Part shown: piece after piece, positions 1 through 7,739 of the stretch
How the letters are laid out: each line of letters starts with the position of its first letter
Numbering within the stretch: the first letter of the stretch is position 1
Origin: Bacteroidota bacterium
GTDB lineage: Bacteria; Bacteroidota; Bacteroidia; AKYH767-A; OLB10
Length of the DNA: 49,411 nucleotides
Assembly: GCA_016717325.1 (NCBI GenBank)
Contig: JADKFV010000037.1
Location: forward strand, 1-49,411
Direction of reading: 5' to 3'
The notes under the pieces: generated by a model
What the model saw: only the letters and a program-made list of their open reading frames with translations
What the model was told of the DNA's origin: nothing
The model's database searches: none
Program-made: the position numbers and the translations under genes

Positions 1-1861
1 GTTCAATGCAAATGTTATTGAATAAGTACCTGTTACGTTATTTGAGGGTGGTGTAAAAGTAAACAAACCGGCACAATTTGCTACCGGTAATATTGTACCC
101 CCAGTGCATGTTGCAGTTGGAACAATTCCGTTTACTTCCCAACCATACACATGCACAGTAGTGGTATTGCCACTACAATATTGCTAACAGTTGTTGGGCA
201 ACCAAGGCGTTTTTTTTGCTCCTCACTACTGCAATGCCATATGGAGGTAAAACAACTTGCAATAGATCTACAGTAGTGTTGTTAAACGTTTCAAGTAAAT
301 CACAAGCGGTTGGGGAACTGGTAACTGCATCATTAGGTACACATAATGATGCAGTAGGACTACTTGGAAAAATGCACAACATACTTAAATCATTATTTTG
401 TAAACAGGTACTCAAATTTATAGTCTTGGTAGTATTACTTAGGTTTAGCACTATTACTTTTTCGGCATCATCGGCATCAAAACGCCAACCATAAACATCA
501 GGATATATTGGGCTGGTATTGCAACCGGATAATTGTGAAGCGCCATTAAAATCAATTCTTGTACCACTTGTGCTATTTTTTAATGCAAAGGCAAGCATTC
601 TAAAAACGTTACCAGTTGCTGTTAAATCGCCTTGCTTAGTATTTACATTGCATGGTGACTGTGCTGCCGTAAATGGTGGCATGCTCGTTAAACCATTTGC
701 ATCGTTAAAAAACGAAGCCCAACCACCATCGCCTGTCATGGTATGCATACATACTTTGGTTACAAGAGGTTCTTCCATGTATCGCAAAGTTTTTAATGCA
801 ATAGTAAGCCCATGCGCCCAGGTTGCATGCACCGAGAAGGGTGTTCTATCATACAAATTGTATTCGGTAATCCAAATTTCTTTTCCATGATTGTGTATTG
901 CAGCAAATTCATTTGCGTATAAATCTTCGGTAGTGGTATAGGCTTGATTTATCATACACTGTGCCTGTACATCTGTCATAACACCCGAACCACCACCAAA
1001 GAATGCACTTCCGGCACCAAAGTAATCATGTAAAGTAATAGCATCAACCGAAGCAGAGGCAACAGCATCTTTGTCCATTTCATCCAATATACATTGTAAC
1101 CACATTCGCCTGCGACCAGGATCATTGCCATTACTTATAGCTCCTACCACAGCTATTTTACTACTACTAAATGGATACTGGGTTCCTAAATGAATTCCCT
1201 TAAAATAAGTACTCCAATCAAACATTTTAAGTATGTAACTTTTAGCAGAAGGAAATGCTTGTAGATACTGATCATATTCAAGATAAAATTCATTACCAAG
1301 CTCAATATTATCAACACCAAATCCATTTGACTTTGCAGCAAACAACAATCCGGCTTGATATTCCTTAGTTGAAGTTAAAGGGTTCATTCCCCAAATTGGC
1401 TTAGCATTTAATAAATCGTAATTGGGTTTAAAATCTGCTAATGTATTTGCCAAGGCATTGGTGAAATCATAAGAATTATTTATAGAAATATTTGGAGGAT
1501 ACTCATAAGGGCGTAAAAACCAACCACGGTGCCAATTCCAGTAATTACTTAGCTGTCCGCCAGGATAACGAATATTGCCCAATTGCATTTTGCAAAAAGG
1601 ATGTGGATTTAAGTTTTGTAATTCGCCCCATGTTGAGCCAGTTACCAAAGTATTGGTGCCATTTAAGCCTAACATATCTACTGGTATAACGCGCGTTGTT
1701 TGTGACAGGCCCCCAATTATTGTTTGAGATTGAACAAGTAAATGAGTTAGCAACAAAACTGTAATTAGGAGTTTAGCCTTCTTAAATTTTACACTAATAA
1801 TTTTTTTTGTTGATTTAATTGATCCCAATTTGGTTTCTGATCTTAAAATAAAATTTTTCAT
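1..1861 (-). CDS. Secreted GH-A-clan-like glycoside hydrolase (partial, frame-broken near its 3' part)
   Basis: Likely a secreted carbohydrate-active enzyme with a TIM-barrel catalytic domain of the GH-A clan (GH51/GH39/GH79-like, not assigned further). I start it at the ATG at 1861; a basic stretch and hydrophobic segment ending in LLVQSQ (about residues 26-46) look like a signal peptide. Candidate catalytic acids are E191 in ELGNE (acid/base) and E333 in WITEYN (nucleophile). A C-terminal beta-sandwich ending PPYGIAVVRS follows, as in arabinofuranosidase-type enzymes. The frame stops at 173, but the strand stays open in another frame from about 180 down to base 1 (peptide containing CSGNTTTVHVYGWEVNG, PKD/Ig-like). 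The gene therefore continues out of the window after one or two small indels, near an 8-A run at 211-218. Substrate unknown. Confidence 0.6.
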
Positions 1862-1976
1862 TTCTTTAGGTATTAATTTGCTTGTGGTGTAAAGGTTATT
1901 ATAAATTGTCGCAAAAACAATAAGCCCCATTTGTAAATTCAATTTATCGCACGATTAAAAATAGATTTCGTAATGT

Positions 1977-2342
1977 TCATGCCACTATTTTGGGCCAAAA
2001 AATTATTGCCGCAACTACAATGCTCACTATAGCTAATACCATAACAGCGGCTGCGCCAAGGTCTTTTATTATTCCGGCCTTGTGGTGATAGTTGGGCGAA
2101 ATAAAATCAACAATTTTTTCGATGGCGGTGTTCAAAAGTTCGGCTGCCAATACCATCCCAATGCAAAGTGAAATGGCAATCCATTCCATGGCATTCAACC
2201 TGTAATAAATGCCCGCAGCTATTACCACTGCTGTTGCTAAAAAATGCACACGGCCATTGGTTTCGTTTTTTAAAAGATAAACAATGCCTTTGAATGCATA
2301 AACAAAACTGTGGAGAATTTTTATCAGCACATTATTTTTCAT
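1977..2342 (-). CDS. dgkA: Diacylglycerol kinase / undecaprenol kinase family protein
   Basis: Small integral-membrane lipid kinase of the DgkA family, which phosphorylates diacylglycerol or undecaprenol at the inner membrane. The 121-aa length is normal for the family. Visible signatures are the N-terminal amphipathic part with NETNGRVH, the AAELLNTAIEKIVD active-site helix (catalytic glutamate), and KDLGAAAV in the third helix, giving three transmembrane segments. Its start overlaps the end of the DUF1361 gene by 11 bp, so it is the last gene of a minus-strand run. Whether lipid or undecaprenol is the substrate cannot be told from sequence alone; Gram-negative Bacteroidota members are usually annotated simply as diacylglycerol kinase. 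Confidence 0.9.
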   Translation of the reverse strand: MKNNVLIKILHSFVYAFKGIVYLLKNETNGRVHFLATAVVIAAGIYYRLNAMEWIAISLCIGMVLAAELLNTAIEKIVDFISPNYHHKAGIIKDLGAAAVMVLAIVSIVVAAIIFWPKIVA

Positions 2343-3093
2343 CGAGTATTTTACAAATAGGTTTTTTTAAAATCAGCTCAGGATATTTTAGCGATACAAT
2401 AAACAAATAAATGATGGTGAGCAAAATAGCAATCACGAAAGTAAAAATAAAAACATCGTTGTTTTGAATAGGATGCCGAAAATCGTTCCATATATTTTTT
2501 GCAAGCGAAATGGGAGTAGCAATAATATCCCAACTATTGTATCGCTCTATACGGCCAAGGTACACACCATAGGCACACATAAATAAAAGCACAAAAATGG
2601 AAGGCCATGTAAATCTGCGCTTCAAAAATTTGTTGATGTACTTGTGCACCGTAAGTAGTGAAATAGCACCAAGCATTAATCCATTTATGGCAAACATTAC
2701 CAGCATCGATTGGTCGAACCAATACCAGTGTGTATGCTTATTGGGCAGGTGCACAAGGTCGGTGATGAGGTATGGCGCATTGGGAAAAAATGCCAGCCAG
2801 CATACAAAATAAAATGCATGAAATATTTTGTGATGATCGTTATACAATGCTTTGGCAAAAAAATATGGAAGCCATGCAAGAAATAAATTCCAAAGTAAAA
2901 ATGCATAATAGAAATGGCCTGTTGCACTCATGCGAACTGTAAACATGGTGCAGCAAAGCAGACTGCCAATTATAAGCAGATTGTATATTAATTTATGCTC
3001 CGCATCGAAAGTAAATTTATTATTATGCTGTTCGCTTTCGCTATTGAATACATGCGATTTTAATTGTGCCACAATCGGCAATGTGTTTATCAT
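2332..3093 (-). CDS. DUF1361 multi-pass membrane protein
   Basis: Integral membrane protein of 253 aa with about six or seven hydrophobic segments. The family-typical stretches LFLAWLPYFFA and FFPNAPYLITDLVHL are present around residues 90-130, which is why I call DUF1361. No enzymatic motif is visible and the family function is not established. It overlaps dgkA by 11 bp downstream and starts 9 bp after the end of the preceding membrane gene, so the three are probably co-transcribed. Confidence 0.8.
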   Translation of the reverse strand: MINTLPIVAQLKSHVFNSESEQHNNKFTFDAEHKLIYNLLIIGSLLCCTMFTVRMSATGHFYYAFLLWNLFLAWLPYFFAKALYNDHHKIFHAFYFVCWLAFFPNAPYLITDLVHLPNKHTHWYWFDQSMLVMFAINGLMLGAISLLTVHKYINKFLKRRFTWPSIFVLLFMCAYGVYLGRIERYNSWDIIATPISLAKNIWNDFRHPIQNNDVFIFTFVIAILLTIIYLFIVSLKYPELILKKPICKILDEK

Positions 3094-3102
3094 AATTCGA
3101 AA

Positions 3103-3777
3103 TTATTTTATGGTATAAAGTTTTGTTGATTGCTTATTGTAAACATAAATGGTAAAAAATAAAAATGCCTGTCCTATTGCAAACACCCACCATTGGTAGT
3201 TTTGCGGAATATGCATATTGCTAAATTGAACAAGGTCGCGGCCATTGAAAAGTGCAACCCAATAATCGTAAGTGAACGAAAAAATAATGATGTCACTTCC
3301 TGTGGCAAATGTTATCCAGCTATGCCATGTAATTTTTTTGCTGTGTAATTGTAAATACAGGCACCAGCAAATTAATGTAAGCGAAACAATTATAGGTGCT
3401 GCCACCGGGCCAACCCATGGTATGGGTATAAGAAATAAAATATCCCATGTGCCAGGTGATGCAGGCCAGTCGAGGAGTAGTTTCAAAAATAAATAATAGC
3501 AAATATCCCACACCGCAAAGCAAAAAATGAAATAGCTAAATCGTTGAGCACCATTCTTTCCGGCCATGTATCCAATTATGCCAAGCATAATTATAGTGGC
3601 TGCCTCGCGCAGCAATTCGGTAATGATGATAATGTTTTTCATGGGCATAAGCGGCAACTCAAACCCTTGTGGATAAAGCAATTCGCGCAGGTACACTACA
3701 ACTGCAGTTTCCAAAAAACCCATTGCTATGCTAAAAATTGCAAGCAGCAATAATGTTTTATTAAATACACTTTTCAT
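3103..3777 (-). CDS. Conserved multi-pass membrane protein, function unknown
   Basis: 224-aa membrane protein with roughly six hydrophobic segments. It begins with a segment of the type MGFLETAVVVYLRELLYPQGF, followed by LREAATIIML, and has several conserved-looking Trp/Pro loops (WPASPGTWDILF, IPWVGPVAAP). I cannot assign a function; similar 'MGFLE(T/A)AVVVYLRELY' proteins occur as hypothetical proteins in this phylum (recollection, not a search). It lies between a short frame-broken membrane gene (upstream) and DUF1361 (9 bp downstream), in what looks like one operon. Confidence 0.65.
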   Translation of the reverse strand: MKSVFNKTLLLLAIFSIAMGFLETAVVVYLRELLYPQGFELPLMPMKNIIIITELLREAATIIMLGIIGYMAGKNGAQRFSYFIFCFAVWDICYYLFLKLLLDWPASPGTWDILFLIPIPWVGPVAAPIIVSLTLICWCLYLQLHSKKITWHSWITFATGSDIIIFSFTYDYWVALFNGRDLVQFSNMHIPQNYQWWVFAIGQAFLFFTIYVYNKQSTKLYTIK

Positions 3778-3854
3778 TTTTTTTATTGATATAATGATTA
3801 AAAATATTTGTGTCTGTTAAAGTATAATGTGATGGAGCATGGCCGAAACATTTA

Positions 3855-4330
3855 CTATTGTATTGCTTCGAGTTTTAGTATTTTGTTTTTTACAATTTTT
3901 AATGGAATCAGTCCTATAATTCCAAACGAGCAATCTATTACTTGATGGAAAAATGGAATGTTGCGAATGTAACCGGCAATAAAAGTTAATGGAAAAATAG
4001 CAACACAACAAAGCATGGCCCAGTCAATAATCCAAATATTGCGCACAGGATTTTCGTACACACCATAAAACGCCACGCCAATAACAATATGCGCAAATGC
4101 AAGCCAGTCGGTGCCATAGGCTAGAAAAGGATATTTTGCATAACTGTCATTTATACCTTGTTGAATTTGTAATATCCAGTTGTATAAAAATGTTGGCAGC
4201 CATTTACAACTATTGGCCAGATAATTTATTTCGGTTTGAATGGGAAAGCAGTTACTCCGCTTAGCACCAAAACGATAACAAAGAATATTATCCATATTCT
4301 GATTTGCGATGTTGATTTACTTTTACTCAT
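3855..4330 (-). CDS. Small membrane protein, unknown (frame-broken at about 4245)
   Basis: Two overlapping pieces make one gene. From an ATG at 4330 the frame encodes MSKSKSTSQIRIW and a hydrophobic segment ending SGVTAFP. The second piece continues with IQTEINYLANS and about four more hydrophobic segments. They join if the C run in the coding strand (ttcccattc, near 4243-4248) has lost one C, so a sequencing indel is the simplest explanation. The intact product would be about 158 aa, wholly membrane-embedded, of unknown function. A 15-bp inverted repeat (4342-4356) sits 11 bp before the start. The first gene of this block has a matching copy in the same place. Confidence 0.6.
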
Positions 4331-4341
4331 AATGTAAAGTG

Positions 4342-4356
4342 CTTTGAAATACAAAG
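4342..4356. promoter_or_regulatory. Putative operator, copy 1: CTTTG-N5-CAAAG inverted repeat
   Basis: CTTTGAAATACAAAG, a perfect 5-bp inverted repeat with a 5-bp centre, lies 11 bp before the start codon at 4330. The copy at 5424-5438 has the same arms, purine-for-purine differences in the centre, and matching flanks. A small winged-helix regulator is encoded between the two copies, so I infer these are its binding sites. No binding data. Confidence 0.5.
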
Positions 4357-4427
4357 TAGATTTGTATAATTGAACGTTCTGTTATTTTTGTTATTGTATT
4401 CATTACTGTTTTTTGATGAAAAAAATG

Positions 4428-4715
4428 CTACCGGTTTTTTAGCAATGCCTCCAATGCATCGAGGTGTTTGTTGAATGCCTTACGTCCGTCTTTGGTAACT
4501 TTATATGATGTGTTCGGCTTTTTACCTATAAACTGTTTGTACACCTGCAAAAAACCCAATGACTCTAAAGCCGAAGCATGGCTGGCAAGATTGCCGTCTG
4601 TGGTGTCGAGCAATTCTTTAAGTGTATTGAAATCTACTTCATCGTTCACCATAAGAGTTGACATAATGCCTAAACGCACACGACTTTCAAATGCCTTATT
4701 TAATTTATCAATCAA
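4428..4715 (-). CDS. Winged-helix transcriptional regulator (HTH_34-like)
   Basis: 95-aa single-domain winged-helix DNA-binding protein. The layout fits the MarR/ArsR-like HTH_34 group: LNKAFESRVRLGIMSTLMVN (helix 1-2), DFNTLKELLDTTDGNLASHASALESLGF (recognition helix region), then a wing with YKQFIGKKPNTSYKVTKDGRKAF. There are no metal-binding cysteines and no extra sensor domain. It lies 54 bp downstream of a multi-pass membrane gene and 97 bp upstream of another. Matching inverted repeats stand in front of both membrane units, so it probably represses them and, through the first unit, itself. Confidence 0.8.
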   Translation of the reverse strand: MIDKLNKAFESRVRLGIMSTLMVNDEVDFNTLKELLDTTDGNLASHASALESLGFLQVYKQFIGKKPNTSYKVTKDGRKAFNKHLDALEALLKNR

Positions 4716-4769
4716 TGGGTAAAAGTATTTCTATAGTTTTGTTTTTTAATCGTGGGTTAAATTAGTTGA

Positions 4770-5414
4770 TTAAGAATTTCTTTCATACTTAATCCACATC
4801 CATGCACCATAAACAATGTGCAACACTCCAAAGCCAATTGTCCAAAACAGCAAACCATACCCAATTTTATAAAATGCAAAAAGCCCCAACACTATTTCGG
4901 CCAGTGCCAAATAACGCACATCGTCAAGCGTATACTTACTTGCATTGAGTAATGCGAGGCCATAAAAAATAAGCATCAACGGGGCAATCATACCAATGTA
5001 GCCATACCTGTAATAAGCAATAAGACAAAACAGGCCACCGGTAAGAAGAGGTATTGCCATGTTGATGAACAATCGTTTTGCAGCTACATTCCATATTTGT
5101 TGCCCGTTCTGATTTGCCCGTTTTACGGTAAGTAATGTACTCACAACAATTGAAGCAATCAACACCAGTGAAGCATCGACAATAAAAAATTTCATAATGG
5201 CCGACCGAGAAGTGAGGTTAGCATTGGGTGTTATCCAATATTCGGAATAAGGGAAACCAAGCTTTAAATAAATAACAGCAAACCCTGCGCCTATCAATGC
5301 AAAAATGCCGGCAAAAATTCCTGACAAACCACTGAGCGAAATGAAACGGGTGCTGCGTTCCATCATGGTACGAATGTGCGCTAGCTGATCGAGATGTTCT
5401 TTAGATGTATCCAT
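4770..5414 (-). CDS. Multi-pass membrane protein partnered with winged-helix regulator
   Basis: 214-aa membrane protein. I start it at the ATG at 5414 (MDTSKEHLDQLAHIRTMMER); the frame is open 9 codons further upstream, but that region holds the operator-like repeat. A soluble, charged 20-residue N-terminus with HIRTMMERSTRFISLSGLSG precedes about six hydrophobic segments, ending WMWIKYERNS. No known catalytic motif. It is transcribed ahead of the winged-helix gene with a 54-bp gap. Such membrane-protein/regulator pairs are common in Bacteroidota, but the role of the membrane partner is not known to me. Confidence 0.65.
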   Translation of the reverse strand: MDTSKEHLDQLAHIRTMMERSTRFISLSGLSGIFAGIFALIGAGFAVIYLKLGFPYSEYWITPNANLTSRSAIMKFFIVDASLVLIASIVVSTLLTVKRANQNGQQIWNVAAKRLFINMAIPLLTGGLFCLIAYYRYGYIGMIAPLMLIFYGLALLNASKYTLDDVRYLALAEIVLGLFAFYKIGYGLLFWTIGFGVLHIVYGAWMWIKYERNS

Positions 5415-5423
5415 ATAAAAGTA

Positions 5424-5438
5424 CTTTGAGATGCAAAG
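5424..5438. promoter_or_regulatory. Putative operator, copy 2: CTTTG-N5-CAAAG inverted repeat
   Basis: CTTTGAGATGCAAAG lies 9 bp before the start codon at 5414. Arms are identical to the copy at 4342-4356, and matching bases extend on both sides (GTRC on the left, RCAAAGYARAT on the right). A position this close to the start would let a bound regulator block transcription or initiation. Confidence 0.5.
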
Positions 5439-5640
5439 CAAATGTTTTAATCTGCAACTTCCAAATTAAATTTAGGATAAACCTTAAAATATTTTTTAAC
5501 TATAAGCAATAAGGCCTTACGATATTTAGTGAAGAGAATTTGTTTTATCCCTTAGATTTAAATCCCAATACTCGAATGCTTGATATTCAACAACACGCAA
5601 GCTTCTGTTTTGAAAGGCTGGTATTTTAATCAAGGAATTT

Positions 5641-5725
5641 GATGATAATAAAAATATCGCCCCTACTGGGCTTTGGGTTCTGAGGGGTTTTCATTATTAT
5701 CAAAATGTCGTCCCTACGGGACTAA
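5641..5725. repeat. REP-like intergenic palindromic repeat pair
   Basis: Two related units lie in the 347-bp gap between the membrane gene and the GNAT gene. One is around 5646-5672 (ATAAAAATATCGCCCCTACT, GGGCT), the other around 5698-5723 (ATCAAAATGTCGTCCCTACG, GGACT). Each has a small GC-rich palindrome core of the CCCTAC(G)GGG type. The inverted ends GATAATA (5644-5650) and TATTATC (about 5695-5701) bracket the first unit. This resembles dispersed non-coding repeats of Bacteroidota genomes. No ORF is associated. The rest of 5442-5761 shows nothing I can name. Confidence 0.5.
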
Positions 5726-5761
5726 AAAAATTACTAAATAAAAATGTGTATGGTAGTTTAG

Positions 5762-6251
5762 TTAAAATATTTTTTGCATCATCAGCACATCAAGGTATCG
5801 CCCAAATTTATTTCCCACCTTTGTAAGCACCCCTACATCGGTAAATCCACACTCGCGGTGAATGTGTATGCTGCTTTCATTGTCGGTTGTGATGCGGGCT
5901 ATCAAATTTACTTTTTCTGTGCGTGCACCTTCGGCCACTATGGCTTTTAGTAATTGTTTGCCAATACCTTTGTTACGAAATTCTTTGCTTACATAAACGC
6001 TTTCTTCGGCAGTGGTATCATAAGCAGCACGTTCGCTCCCACCTGCTTAGCGAAGCCCATGCGGCCACTTCGCCTTTTACAATTGCTACCAGCACAGGAT
6101 GTTGAGCACCATGTTGATTGAACCATTCGATGCGGTTGTCGAGGGTTTTTATTTCGGTATCGAATGTGGCAGTGGTATTAAGAACTGCTTCGTTGTATAT
6201 TTCGGTGATGGATGGCACATCATTTATTTCAGCTGCTCGTATTTGTATCAT
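5762..6251 (-). CDS. GNAT acetyltransferase, phosphinothricin-acetyltransferase type (frame-broken near 6042)
   Basis: Cytosolic GCN5-related N-acetyltransferase of the phosphinothricin/methionine-sulfoximine acetyltransferase type. The first piece (6251 to about 6045) gives MIQIRAAEINDVPSITEIYNEAV and then WASLSRW. The rest lies in another frame: SERAAYDTTAEESVYVSKEF, the acetyl-CoA loop RNKGIGKQLL, HIHRECGF, and the stop at 5762-5764. The join needs one G removed from the GGG run at about 6040-6045, so an indel error is likely. The repaired product is about 163 aa, normal for the family. The natural substrate is not predictable. Confidence 0.75.
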
Positions 6252-6267
6252 TATTGTGTATGAATGT

Positions 6268-6298
6268 TTTGGCGTGTGTGTAAAAAAAAATATTTTTG
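6268..6298 (+). promoter_or_regulatory. Bacteroidota-type promoter for the cytochrome lipoprotein gene
   Basis: TTTG at 6268-6271, a 19-bp spacer and TATTTTTG at 6291-6298 match the Bacteroidota sigma-factor consensus TTTG-N19-TAnnTTTG exactly. Transcription would start near 6303, shortly before the start codon at 6311/6317. Confidence 0.6.
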
Positions 6299-6310
6299 AC
6301 GAATATTCAA

Positions 6311-6592
6311 ATGAGAATGAAAAAAATAATTATGCTATCGTTGATGGTATTTGCAATGAGCTGTGCAAAAAAGGTTGCAGTGTCACCTGCACCTGTATTA
6401 ACAGATGAAATGGCTGCAGCCAAAGAAACATACGAAGCCAATTGCCAGCGTTGTCATCATTTAAAAAACCCGGCAATATTTACTGCGCTTGAGTGGCCTC
6501 GCCTTGTTGATAAGATGGCACCAAAGGCAGGAATAAATGAAGAAAAAAAAGCAGCGATACTTTCTTATGTGCTCGCATTTGCAAAAAAATAA
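6311..6592 (+). CDS. Small c-type cytochrome lipoprotein
   Basis: About 93-aa secreted single-haem cytochrome c-like protein. The start is ATG 6311 or 6317; the frame is open to a TTG at 6296, but that lies inside the promoter. The N-terminus IIMLSLMVFAMSC ends in a lipobox cysteine, so the protein is probably lipid-anchored. A single haem-binding CxxCH is seen in NCQRCHHL, and a downstream methionine (VDKM) could be the sixth ligand. Probably an electron carrier in the periplasm or at the outer membrane; the partner is unknown. A consensus promoter precedes it, and the methyltransferase gene follows after 51 bp. Confidence 0.75.
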   Translation: MRMKKIIMLSLMVFAMSCAKKVAVSPAPVLTDEMAAAKETYEANCQRCHHLKNPAIFTALEWPRLVDKMAPKAGINEEKKAAILSYVLAFAKK

Positions 6593-6643
6593 ATCGCACT
6601 TACCAAAAGCAATATTTAGTTATTTCATTTTTATAAAAATTTT

Positions 6644-7531
6644 ATGCAACTAATTACTCCCCTTCATTTTGCCGAATATGAATTGATTGATTGTGGCGGA
6701 TTCGAAAAGCTTGAACGTTTTGGCAAACACATTACATGCCGGCCCGAACCGCAGGCATTGTGGGATAAAGCCTTGCCGCAAAAAGAATGGGATAAATTAC
6801 AACATGTAAAATTTGTTGCTGTATCGAGCTCATCGGGCAAGTGGAACAAGACAAAAGAGATGCCCGATCAATGGTTTATAAATTATCCGTTTCAACATAT
6901 CGACAACAGTAAGAAAAAAATATCGTTACGACTTGGTCTTACATCGTTCAAGCATGTTGGTGTGTTTCCCGAGCAAGCTGTTAACTGGGATTTTATTTAC
7001 AACAGTGTAAAAAAATTAAAAACCGAAAACCCCAAAGTGCTCAATTTATTTGCTTACACCGGTGCATCATCTTTGGCTGCATGTGCTGCCGGTGCCGATG
7101 TTACCCACCTCGATTCGATAAAACAAGTGGTTACATGGGCACGACAAAATATGGAAACCAGCAACCTCGACAATATACGTTGGATGGTAGAAGATGCATT
7201 GACATTTGTAAAGCGCGAAGTGAAACGGGGAAACAAATACAATGGAATTATTCTCGATCCTCCCGCATTTGGGCATGGCCCCAATGGCGAAAACTGGAAA
7301 CTGGAAGACATGATGAATGACATGCTGAAAAACGTAAAGCAAATTTTATTGGACGAAGATTGCTTTCTAGTTCTGAATACATACTCGCTCGGGTTTTCAT
7401 CATTGCTCATCGAAAATCTGATGGATAGTATCTTTGGCAAATCTTCAGATAGAGAGTTTGGCGAAATTTATTTGAAAAGCACAACAAACTATAATTTACC
7501 ATTGGGCGTTTTTTCGCGTTTCTGTAAATAA
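6644..7531 (+). CDS. Class I SAM-dependent methyltransferase, RlmI/COG1092-like
   Basis: Cytosolic 295-aa methyltransferase. The SAM-binding motif I is VLNLFAYTGASSLAACAAGA, preceded by FPEQAVNWDFI, and motif IV is ILDPPAFGHGPNG, as in COG1092 23S rRNA (cytosine-C5) methyltransferases of the RlmI type. It is shorter than RlmI (about 396 aa) and I do not recognise the N-terminal PUA domain, so target and position on rRNA are uncertain. It ends NLPLGVFSRF. No sign of damage. Confidence 0.75.
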   Translation: MQLITPLHFAEYELIDCGGFEKLERFGKHITCRPEPQALWDKALPQKEWDKLQHVKFVAVSSSSGKWNKTKEMPDQWFINYPFQHIDNSKKKISLRLGLTSFKHVGVFPEQAVNWDFIYNSVKKLKTENPKVLNLFAYTGASSLAACAAGADVTHLDSIKQVVTWARQNMETSNLDNIRWMVEDALTFVKREVKRGNKYNGIILDPPAFGHGPNGENWKLEDMMNDMLKNVKQILLDEDCFLVLNTYSLGFSSLLIENLMDSIFGKSSDREFGEIYLKSTTNYNLPLGVFSRFCK

Positions 7532-7739
7532 TTTTTGCCATCATTTCGAAATAAATATTTCAACTCAAGTGAAGTTTTGTAGTGATTTTGTAATAAAACA
7601 TTTGCCTCGTTTTTTTGTTCGCACAATGGCCTACGCATTGTATTTTTGTTTAACTTTGATTAAATCTTTTGGTTGAAATTTTCGTCTGTACTTTAGGTAT
7701 TTAAAACAATTTCTATTTTCGATAAATAACATCTACATC

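Noticed and set aside
7054..7440. Open frame on the minus strand opposite the methyltransferase
   Set aside because: The plus-strand methyltransferase motifs are intact across the region; the reverse frame has no start context or domain.
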